From positions 6,485,730 through 6,549,729 of the forward strand of contig NC_058194.1 in the NCBI RefSeq assembly GCF_907165205.1: a stretch of 64,000 nucleotides of DNA. The letters are read 5' to 3'. Every line of letters starts with the position of its first letter. The first letter of the stretch is position 1. The notes beneath the pieces were generated by a model that saw nothing but the letters and a program-made list of their open reading frames with translations, made no database searches and had not been told where the DNA came from. Below are positions 53,614 to 63,940 of the stretch, one piece after another. The stretch comes from Coccinella septempunctata. Taxonomy: Eukaryota; Arthropoda; Insecta; Coleoptera; Coccinellidae. Position numbers and translations under genes: made by a program.

Positions 53614-53900
53614 GGCTGTGGTCCGTATATACACTATGCGTATGGTCCGTATATACACATTTGGTAACCGAAAGTTACCAGAGCGGTTACTCTGGTGACT
53701 GATATTGAACCAAATTGTCAGGAATTCGACATATACGGACCGCCCACTTACTAACCAGAAGTAACCAAAGTGTATATACGGACCACAGCCTTTGGTTTCT
53801 TCTGGTTAGTAAGTGGGCGGTCCGTATATGTCGAATTCCTGACAATTCGGTTCAATATCTGTCACCAGAGTAACCGCTCTGGTAACTTTCGGTTACCAAA
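53614..53900. repeat. 110 bp near-perfect inverted repeat with nested 21 bp inverted repeat
   Basis: Unit G (53660-53769) and G' (53791-53900) both start TTTGGT and end ACCAAA in opposite orientation and differ at about three positions. The 21 bp spacer (53770-53790) is the exact complement of 53614-53634 (GGCTGTGGTCCGTATATACA). GTCCGTATATACAC is also repeated at 53645-53658. Confidence 0.8.
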
Positions 53901-54144
53901 TAGAGAGATATGGAAGCATCCTTAACGTCATGCGGTAATAACGTCAAGCGCTAATAACGTTACGACGCATGCGTATTTCCATTTTCAGAATAGCGGGCGG
54001 TATTAACGTTACCGCATGCCGTAATTTACGGGTGGATAACGTTGAACGTTATCGTAATTTACGTTGTTTTCTTGCCTTGCGCATTACTATTTTTCTGTTT
54101 GTTTTGACAGAAGTAGGTTATGTTATGAAAAAGGGGCCTCTTAA

Positions 54145-54362
54145 CCCTCTAATGCCCAAGTTTTTTTTCCTTTTTCATAATTATTTCCGTATAGTTTCAA
54201 ATTAGCTTATGTAATCTACATCTTTTTTTCGCAAATAGTTAACTGATTTACATTAACACCTGTTCTCATAAAATGAACCTATACTGAAGGCGGACATGGG
54301 CAGAATAATTTTGTATGCACTTATATGCAACCAGTCTCAAGGCGGACTTGGGTATTAGAGGG
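54145..54362. mobile_element. piggyBac-type MITE (218 bp)
   Basis: Ends CCCTCTAATGCCCAAG / CTTGGGTATTAGAGGG with TTAA on both sides. The empty site GGGGCCTCTTAATCGACATT is visible in A copies 1 (about 3463-3481) and 2. Confidence 0.9.
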
Positions 54363-54977
54363 TTAATCGACATTGAATCGAATTTTTTATAAGAACAGAA
54401 GAGACTGAGTTCCTCAAGAATAATCTAATAACCAAAGGTAAAAGTGTATATCTTCAATTAATGGGTCACATGAAAGGAAGAGTCGAATGAAAATAGAAAT
54501 TTTCATCCTAGTGTTTAATTCTGAGTACCTATTTCAATCCCATATTGTTGATTATGAACTATGTAACTTGTTTTCAATAGGAAATAAAAGGATTCAATTC
54601 GAGATTTTTTTATTAAGACTCATAAAAGTAGAAACATCTAGATTGGATATATGGCTTATAGGTTAATGGCAGCAAAGCAGTACACAAATAATTCTACGTT
54701 ATCTCTACATATCCTCCAGATGATATTCCAATTTTTTCTTAGTAACTATAGTGGCCACTTAAAGGTTCATCATATTTTAAAATCATGAAAGCATCACTGT
54801 GAACAGGTATTTTTCAATACAGTTTAATCCACCCCCACAAACAAAAATTCCTGTAGATATACATCCATATAAACGCACGTTATTCACAAAAACAGCATAA
54901 AATCAACCCAAAATGCATAACCTAATAACCTATCGACAACAAACTTTGACATTTACCGATCATCTGTTGCTTACGCT

Positions 54978-54997
54978 TATGGAGGCTACCCTCCATA
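54978..54997. mobile_element. Micro-palindrome insertion 22 (20 bp, F-type ends)
   Basis: TATGGAGGCTACCCTCCATA flanked by CTTACGCT (54970-54977, 54998-55005). The empty site GTTGCTTACGCTAATAACG or its complement is present in the other A copies. TATGGAG is the end of element F. Confidence 0.9.
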
Positions 54998-55168
54998 CTT
55001 ACGCTAATAACGTAAATTCGTATCTTCCATACGACTAAAATCTGAGCCAGATAGCGCAAGACGTTATTCCATTACCGCATGACGTTATTAACGTACGTTC
55101 GGGTTATACGCTTCTTCCATATCTCTCTAATGTGTATATACGGACCATACGCTATATAACATATAATA

Positions 55169-55257
55169 GAGAGATATGGAAGAAGCGTATAACGCCGACG
55201 TACGCTAATAACGTTATGCGGTAATGGAATAACGTCTTGCGCTATCTGGCTCAGGGC
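55169..55257 (-). mobile_element. Isolated terminus of element A, inverted
   Basis: About 89 bp from GAGAGATATGGAAGAAGCG to ATCTGGCTCAG, mirroring 55039-55127 across a 41 bp gap. Confidence 0.7.
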
Positions 55258-55271
55258 CTTTTCCGATATTA

Positions 55272-55992
55272 GAGAGTTGAAGTGCAGCCATGAACGTAAA
55301 CGTTAACGTTATAATTGACATCTACGCATGCTCATTCGTCCGTTTTTAACGTTAACGTTAGCGTCAGCTTTACGGCCTACGTAAACTAGCGGTGTCCCAC
55401 GTATACCTTAAACATCGACGTACGTTAACCGAACGTTAAACGAGTAGCACCGATGACTTGCGAATGGCCGAATTTTGATTGTTCAATGCAATTCTCGATA
55501 ACCTCAAACTGTCATTGTTTACATTTCCTGTGTATTTTCTCATAATGAACGAAAATTATAGGAAATCAGCAGTGATTTGAAAGTTATCAAAAGGATTAAG
55601 TTAAATTACTATGTTATCAGATTACATTCAGTACATAAGGAAATGGCTGAAACTACACTGCAATTCTCATTCTCTTAACACATGAATATTTCATTGATAA
55701 TAAAATACTTTCAAGTTGAAAATTCTCTTTATTATGCATATAATCATTAGAACATCAATATTTCAAATATTATTCCAGCTGTCGAGGCTCAATATTATAG
55801 ATATTAGATAAAAGAGAGTTCCAGCAAAATAAAATCAAAATCCAAATTGATAGGTTATGTTTAACGTCTGACGTTTCATGATGGCAGCACTTCAACTCAA
55901 ATTTCATTACAACACGTAAACGTTATATTTGACATTATTTGTCACGTTAACGTTTACGTTCAGGCTAACGTTCTGTGCGCACTTCAACTCTC
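55272..55992. mobile_element. TA-flanked MITE (721 bp)
   Basis: GAGAGTTGAAGTGC / GCACTTCAACTCTC ends with TA on each side, and sub-terminal CGTAAACGTTAACG / CGTTAACGTTTACG repeats. The GAGAG start resembles element A, so both may use the same transposase type. No ORF of note. Confidence 0.75.
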
Positions 55993-56112
55993 TATTGCTG
56001 GTTTTACTGGCCAGCAATCGAATAACAATAGAACTCGAACGACTGGGCCAATAGGCATCGTCTCTGAAATACTGACAGTACTGTTCAGGAATATCGGAAC
56101 AGACGGTTAGGA

Positions 56113-56872
56113 GGAGTTCCCTACATGTTGGCCAACCTAGAAAAAGGTCTAAGAGGTCTACCAACGGGGAATGATTGCTTCCTAACGAAACCTACTCCAT
56201 TCTTTCCGCAATGATCAAATATAATCATGAAATTCTACCGTGCTTTCTAGAGTTTACTGTTAAAGAGAAAAAAAGATTTTCATAATCTCGATTGCTCATT
56301 GGTTGAGACTTATGTTGGTATCACTACTTCTTGTGACAATTGACTTGTTTCGTTGGCAAATGTCAAGAAGGAAAAAGCATTGAATTCTATGGAACTCTAT
56401 GGTTCCCATAGAGTTCAATGGGAAAAAGTAATCTGTTAGATTATGGGCAAAGTTTTGGTTATGTGCACAATCTTTGCTTGAACGCATTCTTGTTTTCTTG
56501 TATTTTGTAAGCTATACAGCACATTGACAATATAAATATTAATAAACAATTTAATTCAGATGCATAATTATTCTTATTAATTTTAATATTATATATATAT
56601 TTATCAGTAAAAATGACATTTGCCAATGAAATATGTCAATTGTCACAAGAAGTAGTAATACCAACATAAATTTCAACCAATCAGCAATCGAGGTTATGAA
56701 AATATTTTTTTCTCTTTAACAGTAAACTCTAGAAAGCTCGGTAGAATTTCAAAAATATAATTGATCATTGCGGAAAGAATGAAGTAGGTTTCATTAGAAA
56801 GCAATCATTCCCTGTTGGTAGACCTTTTAGACCTTTTTCTAGGTTGGCCAACATGTAGGGAACTCCTTCGAA
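56113..56872. mobile_element. Fold-back element with about 255 bp arms
   Basis: GGAGTTCCCTACATGTTGGC at 56113 is mirrored at about 56872, and similarity continues to GACAATTGAC.../...TTGGCAAATGTC near 56366 / 56618. Micro-palindrome 23 sits in the centre. Confidence 0.75.
56378..56420. mobile_element. Micro-palindrome insertion 23 (43 bp)
   Basis: CATTGAATTCTATGG ... CCATAGAGTTCAATG, flanked by GGAAAAAG (56370-56377, 56421-56428). The centre has a partial extra copy of the arm. Confidence 0.85.
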
Positions 56873-57624
56873 TCCAAAAATCTAGACGCCCTCTGCTGAC
56901 TGAATTACGAAACTACTTTGTCAGTACGGCAAAGTCAAAACAAGTTTAGTTCCTTATGTTTTTTCTTATCTCACGTTGTCCAACAAAGTATTATAATTAT
57001 TTTTGGGAGAAGTTATATTGAGATTATTGTCTGGGTTTCTGAATAGAAATATTGATTCCGAAAAAATATTGGAAAAGGTATTTATACCAATGCTTTCAAC
57101 ATGCAGGAGTTAGGTTAAACGATTTTTCTTTGCGAGAGTTTTCTTCTGAATTCAATTGACGATTTATGATGAAATACAATTTCATAATTCTCATACTTCC
57201 AAATAAATGCTTTTTCTCCTCTGTAGAACTTGTTCCATGAACTGAATTATATTTATGTCTCTTCAGATTTCATTATGAGGAATACCTATATCATAACATG
57301 GAATTGAAATACTTTAAATAGAAACTTCACAAACTCAGTATATGCTGCCTCAACATTATTAGCTAGTTTCGATTCAAGAAAGAATCTGTGAAATATAGGA
57401 TTTTGTGTCTAGGTACAGTGGATCACCAATATCATCGCTCGATTTTATTCCACATTTCATCCTTTTCAAATGAAATATTTCAAAAGAATGTTGATCTTTT
57501 TTTACGAAACTAAATCAATCAATTCACTTTCGATAAATATCTTGATTTTCTAGAAAAACTCTAGTTAGGCCGTACAAATCTTGAAAAGAGTACTGACAAC
57601 GGTAATTGGATTCGCGAATAATAT
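56873..57624 (+). mobile_element. Element E, copy 4
   Basis: Starts TTCGAATCCAAAAATC and ends ACGGTAATTGGATTCGCGAA; it lacks the CGTCAAAGTTTGTTTTCATT segment just inside one end that other copies keep, leaving a small deletion. It abuts the fold-back element. Confidence 0.75.
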
Positions 57625-57639
57625 AACATACAGTAGAAC

Positions 57640-57812
57640 TATTGGAATTATTATGTATTTCGTGTTAGTATTCGATGTTCGGAATATATATTGATGTATG
57701 TCAAGAACAATTGATGTAGTTGTCAATAATAAAGAAACGTTAAACGTGCTAAGTTTTTCCCGAGTGATAAATACCAATCTTTATCACTATTGTTCAACGA
57801 ATTTGTACAATT
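57640..57812 (+). repeat. Copia 5' LTR (173 bp)
   Basis: TATTGGAATTATTATG...TTTGTACAATT; contains AATAAAG near 57728. By eye identical to 61781-61953. Confidence 0.9.
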
Positions 57813-57827
57813 GGTTATGGGCCCAGA
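57813..57827 (+). other. Copia primer-binding site
   Basis: GGTTATGGGCCCAGA immediately after the LTR, as in Copia elements primed by initiator methionine tRNA. Confidence 0.65.
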
Positions 57828-57863
57828 GTTCGTATAAGTAGACACTGAAGACATCGTTGAAAA

Positions 57864-60800
57864 ATGAGTGACAAAATAGACGTTGGTAGCATTACGAAAT
57901 TCACCGGACAAAACTATCACCAATGGATGTTCCAGCTGAAATGTGCCCTGAAGGCAAAAGGCCTTTATGGTCTTGTAGATGGAACAATGGAAAAACCAGC
58001 TGCGACCCAGGCTGCAGGATTAGATAGTTGGTACAGAAAGGATGCACAAGCTATGTTTCTTATTACATCAGCCATGGACTTCGAGCAGATTACTTTTATA
58101 GAAAATTGCGAAACCTCGAAGGCAATGAAAGAGAAACTTGACTCAATATATTGTCAAAAGTCAGAAGTTAATAAACTCATGGCACATGAAAAGTTTCACC
58201 AATATCGGATGGATCCCAATGACTCTGTGGCAAAGCATGTAGCCAAAATCGAAAATTTTGCACAGCAAATCAAAGATTGTGGTGATTCTGTCAGTGAAAC
58301 TGCCATAGTAACAAAAATCTTAAACACATTGCCACCGAAATATAGAAATGTAAGGCAAGCCTGGCTGTCAATGGATGAGAGAAAGCAAACAGTGAAGAAC
58401 CTGACTGCCAGACTCCAAGATGAAGAACAAAGTTTGACAATGTTAGAAGAAGAACAGGAAGCTCTCGCCACAATGACTTTGAACACAAAGAAGAAAGGTA
58501 CGCCAAATGCAGCTAAGAAGAAAAGATTCCCATTCAAATGCTTTTCTTGCCATAAACGTGGTCATATGTCAAAGGACTGTTACGCTTCAAAGCAATCAAA
58601 TCAAACAAAATATAGTGAATCGAATAGAAGAAATGAAACAGCACTAAATATTGAAATAGAGGAGCTCAATATCACACAGTGTAATGATATCTGGATCCTA
58701 GATAGTGGTGCTTCAGCACATATGTCCTATAGAAGAGATTACTTCTCTGAGTTCGAAGAACTTGAAAGCCCTTCTCATGTATACCTAGGAAATAGTACAA
58801 GCCTAGAAGTGAAAGGAAAAGGCACAGTAAAAATTCAGAAGTTAATAGATGGACATTGGTTTGATTCTTACATACAAGATGTACTCTTCATCCCAGACCT
58901 GAGAAAAAATCTTATATCTGAAGGAGTTCTGACGAGTAGGAACATGAAGATAATCAAGGAGGGTACTTATGCCAAAATATATCTAGAAGGAGACCTTGTA
59001 GCTAGTGCTTTGCAGCAGAAAACAAATAATCTATACAAGATGCTTATTCGTACAGTTTGCAACAACACTGAAGCAACTGTAACAGAACAAGTCAGAGAAT
59101 CTATGGAAATTTGGCACAAAAGGCTTGGTCACATAAACAAGCAGTACTTGAAAGATATGGTCCAAAGAAATCTTGTAAAAGGAGTAACAATGAGTAATAT
59201 TGACAATTTCCAATGTGAAGCCTGTATACTAGGCAAGCAGCATAGAAAAAGTTTTTCCAAGTCAACAAGAGTCAACAAAAGTGCTCCCGGAAAACTTGTC
59301 TATAGTGATATATGTGGACCTATTGTAACATCATCGGTATCAGGTGCTCGTTATATGTTATTGTTCAAAGATAGCTGTACAGGATACCGAGTAGCTTACT
59401 TCATAAAGCACAAAAGTGATACTTTTGAATGTTTTGTTAGATACAATAACGTTGTCAAAACAAAGTTCGGACACTCAGTGAATGCTCTTCATGTTGACAA
59501 TGGTTCTGAATACACAAACAAAGAACTGGAAATGTACATGATGAAAGAGGGTATTGAATTAGAAACTACCGCACCATATACACCAGAACAAAATGGAAGA
59601 TGTGAAAGAGAGAATAGAACGATTATGGAAAGTGTGCGAACCATGCTTATCAGTGCAAACGCACCACACTATCTGTGGGCAGAAGCAGCAAATACTGCTA
59701 TATACATTTTGAATCGAACACCATCCAAGCAGTGCGAAACCACACCTTATGAACAATGGACAGGCGAAAAACCATATTTAGGTCATGTCAAAACCTTCGG
59801 ATGTGTTGCATATGTACATACTCCTAATCAGAAGAGAACAAAGCTTCAACCTAAAAGTCAAAGAATGGTTTTTGTAGGATATGATAAGAATTCCACAAAT
59901 TACCGTTTATAGAATCCCCAGAATCGCAAGATCACAATATCTTGTAATGTGATGTTTCAGGAAGAGAAAAATGGATTTATGAATAAACAAGAAGAGATAC
60001 CTGTATTAATTGAGTTCACAGATGATAACTTTGAAAATCCAATATCAGACATTCAGCCAGAGGATAATTTTCAACCATACGCAGAAATCGAACCTAATGA
60101 AGATAATGGAAGACCAAGGAGACACGTCAAGTTTCCGGAAAAATTAAGAGATTTTGAAGTTGAGCTGAACCTGGTGGAACTAGAAGTTCCAAATACCTAT
60201 GAAGAAGCAATACATTGCGAAAACGCTGATAAGTGGATAAAAGCAATACAAGAAGAAATACGTGCTCTGGAACAAAATAAAGTATGGATCATACAAAAAC
60301 TTCCTGAAGGACGAAAAGCGATTGGATCAAAATTGGAACTAAAATATGACAATCAAGGTGAAATAGAAAGATATAAAGCAAGACTGTGTGCAAAAGGCTT
60401 TGCTCAAAAGGAAGGACGTGATTATCATGAAATATTTTCTCCTACAACACGGTTTGATTCAATTAGAGTAATTCTGTCGGTTGCTGCCCACGAAGGATAC
60501 AAAATCAAGCAGTTTGATGTTAAAACAGCTTTTTTGTATGGAGAACTCTCAGAAGAAGTTTATATGGAAATTCCTGAAGGTTTTCCCAAGTATGGCAATG
60601 AAGTTTGTAAACTGGTAAAATCATTATATGGATTAAAACAAGCACCCAGATGCTGGAACCATAAATTTGACAGTGTACTAAAAAAATTCTATTTTGAGCA
60701 ATGCCAAGCAGATAAATGTATCTATCGAGGATATGTACAGGAACACAAAGTTCTGCTCATTATTTATGTCGACGATGGTCTGTTGATATCGCCATCTGAC

Positions 60801-61709
60801 AAAGCACTGGATATTTTCCTTAGAGAATTAGGTGAATGCTTTGAAATTAAGGTAGGCGATATCAATTATTATGTTGGACTTGAAATTATAGAGAACAAGG
60901 AGAGAAACTCTATATTTCTGCATCAAACGAGATATATAAAGAAAATTGTGAATAAGTTTGGAATGAATCAGTGTAACCCCTCAGAAACACCAGCTGACCC
61001 AAATACTGATCTTATGAGAATTGAAACAGACATTAACTTTGAAGGTCCCTATAGAGAATGTGTGGGATCATTAATGTTTGCTGCAATCGTTTCAAGGCCA
61101 GATATTGCATATTCAGTGGGAGTCGCAAGCCGATTCCTGAATAATCCTACAGTAGCTCAGTGGAATGCTGTCAAGAGGATTATCAGATATCTGAAAAATA
61201 CTGCCACTTATGGAATAGAATATTTGAGACAACCAGAGTACAATCTGAATGGTTTCTGTGACGCTGACTACGCATCAGACAAAGAAACAAGAAGGTCCAC
61301 TACCGGATACGTGTTCAAGGCTTCAGGAGGTCCAATTACGTGGTCCAGCAAAAGGCAATCAGGTGTTACCTTATCAACAACAGAAGCAGAATATGTAGCT
61401 GCATGCCAAGCAACCAAAGAAGCTGTATGGTTACGTCAGTTGCTGAATGATATTGGTGTATCATTGAAGGGTGCAACTCCTCTACATATAGACAACCAAG
61501 GTGCTATCAAGCTCATTCACAACCCTGAATTTCACAGCCGTACGAAACATGTGGATGTTCAATTCCATTTTGTTCGGGAAAAATACTATTGTGGTGAAAT
61601 ATCTCCTAAATACGTCCCAACAAAAGAACAAGAGGCTGATTTTTTTACAAAAGCTCTACCAAAAGAAGCTTTTCAAAGACTCAGATATTTGTTGGGCATG
61701 AAAACTTAA
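57864..61709 (+). pseudogene. Copia gag-pol polyprotein with a single in-frame TAG
   Basis: Order of domains: gag (residues 1-220); CCHC knuckle CFSCHKRGHMSKDC (226-239); protease DSGASAHMS (280-288); integrase HHCC (HKRLGH ... CEACILGKQ), core DICGP, HVDNGSEYTN and PEQNGRCERENR; then TAG at 59910-59912, after STNYRL. The frame continues in phase as NPQNRKITIS into the reverse transcriptase (FDVKTAFLYGEL, SLYGLKQAPRCW, YVDD in IIYVDDGLLIS) and RNase H (CDADYASD, TTEAEYVA, HIDNQGAI), ending at 61709. Every catalytic motif is present. The stop alone disables synthesis of the replication half unless it is read through. Confidence 0.9.
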
Positions 61710-61770
61710 AGTGATTGAGACTCACAATGAGTGTGTTTTTAGTGTTCTTGCTGATATTTACAACACTCAA

Positions 61771-61780
61771 TAAGTGGGAG
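61771..61780 (+). other. Copia polypurine tract
   Basis: AAGTGGGAG directly before the 3' LTR. Confidence 0.7.
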
Positions 61781-61953
61781 TATTGGAATTATTATGTATT
61801 TCGTGTTAGTATTCGATGTTCGGAATATATATTGATGTATGTCAAGAACAATTGATGTAGTTGTCAATAATAAAGAAACGTTAAACGTGCTAAGTTTTTC
61901 CCGAGTGATAAATACCAATCTTTATCACTATTGTTCAACGAATTTGTACAATT
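61781..61953 (+). repeat. Copia 3' LTR (173 bp)
   Basis: Same length and, by eye, same sequence as the 5' LTR; followed by the AGAAC duplication. Confidence 0.9.
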
Positions 61954-62012
61954 AGAACCTCGATTATCCGTGCGCGTTTCATCCGGGCGGCATTCTGACA
62001 AGGAGATTATAA

Positions 62013-62028
62013 CAAAGAGTATCTCTTT
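62013..62028. mobile_element. Micro-palindrome insertion 24 (16 bp)
   Basis: CAAAGAGTATCTCTTT(G); the flanks are GATTATAA (62005-62012, 62029-62036), the last G being shared between insert and duplication. In the pogo-like MITE. Confidence 0.7.
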
Positions 62029-62116
62029 GATTATAATTTGTAGAATTTACGAAGCCCAAAAACAAACAAAAATTAGGGATTTTTTCAAGTGATTTTTCAA
62101 TGTGACATTGTTCAAT

Positions 62117-62151
62117 CATAGACTTATAATACATGTTATTTTGAGTCTATG
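62117..62151. mobile_element. Micro-palindrome insertion 25 (35 bp)
   Basis: Starts CATAGACTTATAATAC, ends TTGAGTCTATG; flanked by TGTTCAAT (62109-62116, 62152-62159). Confidence 0.85.
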
Positions 62152-62169
62152 TGTTCAATGTACGTATGG

Positions 62170-62322
62170 GTTGCGTTCACAAACTTACTCCGAGAGTAGA
62201 GTATGAGTATGGCCATGCTCAGAGAGCATACTCTGAGAAACTTAAAGTACGTTTGTGAACGCTTCGAGTAATCAAAGCTTACTCAGAGCTTGCTCAGATC
62301 AAGTTTGTGAACGCAACCTTAG
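62170..62322. mobile_element. Small inverted-repeat MITE
   Basis: GGTTGCGTTCACAAACTT at the left is mirrored by AAGTTTGTGAACGCAACC at the right, with internal ACTC/GAGT-rich palindromes (GAGAGTA, CTCAGAG). Nested in the pogo-like MITE; duplication not resolved. Confidence 0.65.
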
Positions 62323-62528
62323 ACATTATGTATAAATATTAAAATTGTTATTTTTTGTTGCATGTATCTAGTATTACGTTTTTTTTCTTTGTTTGACACA
62401 TGGCTTGGTCTAAATAAATGATTGAATAATTAAAACAAGGTCTTTGGATTATCCGTGTTTTCGATTATCCGGCGAAGGCTTGGTCCCGACTGGCACGGAT
62501 AATCGGGGTTCTACTGTAATGATTATAT

Positions 62529-62557
62529 CAGAGAGTAACAACTTGTTGTTACTCTTT
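62529..62557. mobile_element. Micro-palindrome insertion 26 (29 bp)
   Basis: Arms CAGAGAGTAACAA / TTGTTACTCTTT(G), flanked by GATTATAT (62521-62528, 62558-62565). It lies just outside the pogo-like MITE. Confidence 0.75.
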
Positions 62558-62565
62558 GATTATAT

Positions 62566-63700
62566 ATTTCAACGTCAATCGTCAAAGATTATAAGACGTT
62601 TTCGGAAACTTACTCGGGTTCATTCGATCCCTAACCTTTGCGTTCGTTTACCTAACCCGAACATCTAACCCGTGTTCGGAAAGTACGGAGCTGCTACCTC
62701 GATCACTGACTCGGGTTGATTTTCCGTAACCCTGCACAAAAGCAGGGTCGTTCGAATCGCTAGAGTCACCGCATGCGCACTGCAGTTTAGTTTTGTATCT
62801 GAAAAACGCGGAAATAAGCTTTCTACTCTTATACTCAATATTTATGGAAATAGAAGAGAATTCGGCTCAATGTGAAATGTGTGGTTTCATTAGCTAATTC
62901 CACTATAGCTGCAATTTTCCTCTTGCTCCTAATTTTGATAAATAGATATTGATATTGATCACTTGAAGGTCACACTACAAATTATAAGATATGGCAAACG
63001 CCAATAAATTCAAGCAAAGCATCAGAAAATCCAATTATTAATTGGGAACAGGAAACCAGAAAAACTTACTGGGAATAAAATCATTATATATTTGGTTATT
63101 TATTTATTTATTCCTGAAAATTACAACACTCAAGCTAGCAGCCCCTCCCAATTTCGGTAAAATCTTGGTTATTGTTTTCTCTGCAAGATTGCAAGAAGAT
63201 TCTTACGACTTTTTCTTATAAACTCTGTTTATGCATCAATAAAATGTGTAAAGTTTATAATAAATTTGAATGACGTTTTGGTTATGTTATTCTTACGACT
63301 GACACTAAGACCATAGAAATACCAAACGAGAAGAAGTCCGACTCCCGTACTAAATTTATTGACACTGTTTGTAATCTATGATTTCTAGGCACTACAACAG
63401 CGCTGCTCCAAAATCGCACCGACGGAAATCGGAACTACTGCTCTGCGGCATCGGTCGTAGGTGGCAGGCCAAAACCTATTCATTCGATTTGAAATTTTGA
63501 ACCCCAGTAGACTTTGCGTCGTCTTACTTGTAATTCACAAATGAAACTATTTCATTCATTTGCAACAAAACTAAAGATACTACATTAGGTACCGATAAAT
63601 TGAGGACAAATTTGTTGATTGAAAAATGAATCGTGATTGTAAAAGTATTCAAGTACAAATTATTGGAAAATAAAATAAGAGCAGTTTAGGAAGGAGCGGA
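62566..63700. other. Sequence with no supported gene
   Basis: AT-rich; a few unassigned short repeats such as ACTCGGGTT near 62610 and 62710. No open frame of interest. Confidence 0.45.
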
Positions 63701-63782
63701 ATTTTTATTGACCCTTAAACCATATCTCTAAGGAGTTATTCTGCAGAAAATGATATTGGTTAGGAATATAAAGACATAACTA

Positions 63783-63940
63783 TTACATTAAACCAGAAAT
63801 GAAATATAGGTATTCTTGTAATTGCTCCTGTTGACTGGATATTCGAAGTCTTCTCTTCGGTAAACTCTCTGTTTCTTCTGGTAAACCATTTTCGAGAAAA
63901 ATTTGTTGAATGAATGTTGAGTTTTCAAATACTGAAAATA
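63783..63940 (-). CDS. Possible 3' terminal exon of an unidentified host gene
   Basis: Reading on the minus strand, GTATTTTCAG near 63941-63950 could be a splice acceptor, followed by about 50 open codons (FENSTFIQQIFLENGLPEE, then LQEYLYFISGLM) and a stop at 63783. An AATAAA on the same strand lies at about 63702-63707, 75 bases after the stop. The amino-acid composition looks like a real protein tail, not a transposon. I do not recognise the family, and the rest of the gene would lie beyond the window. Confidence 0.35.

Larger units (their letters stand above)
53903..55127 (+). mobile_element. Element A, copy 3 (complete)
   Basis: GAGAGATATGGAAG...CTTCCATATCTCTC between TA dinucleotides. 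It contains a piggyBac-type MITE and micro-palindrome 22; without these it is about 970 bp. Both inserts can be checked against copies 1 and 2, which have empty sites. Confidence 0.8.
53638..55152. mobile_element. Outer 23 bp inverted repeat enclosing G/G' and element A
   Basis: The 23 bp starting GCGTATGGTCCGTATATA at 53638-53660 is mirrored exactly at 55130-55152. It may mark a composite element that gained G and A, or the outcome of an inversion. Confidence 0.5.
57640..61953 (+). mobile_element. Ty1/Copia LTR retrotransposon, recent insertion
   Basis: Two 173 bp LTRs that look identical base for base, a 5 bp duplication AGAAC (57635-57639, 61954-61958), primer-binding site, polypurine tract, and one gag-pol frame broken only by a TAG. 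Identical LTRs indicate recent insertion. The LTRs start TATTGG and end ACAATT rather than TG...CA. Confidence 0.9.
57631..62516. mobile_element. pogo/Tigger-like MITE, split by a Copia element
   Basis: Ends CAGTAGAACCTCGATTATCC and the complement CGGATAATCGGGGTTCTACTG, flanked by TA (57629-57630, 62517-62518). The Copia element inserted inside the left terminal repeat at AGAAC. Without Copia it is about 560 bp. Confidence 0.8.
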
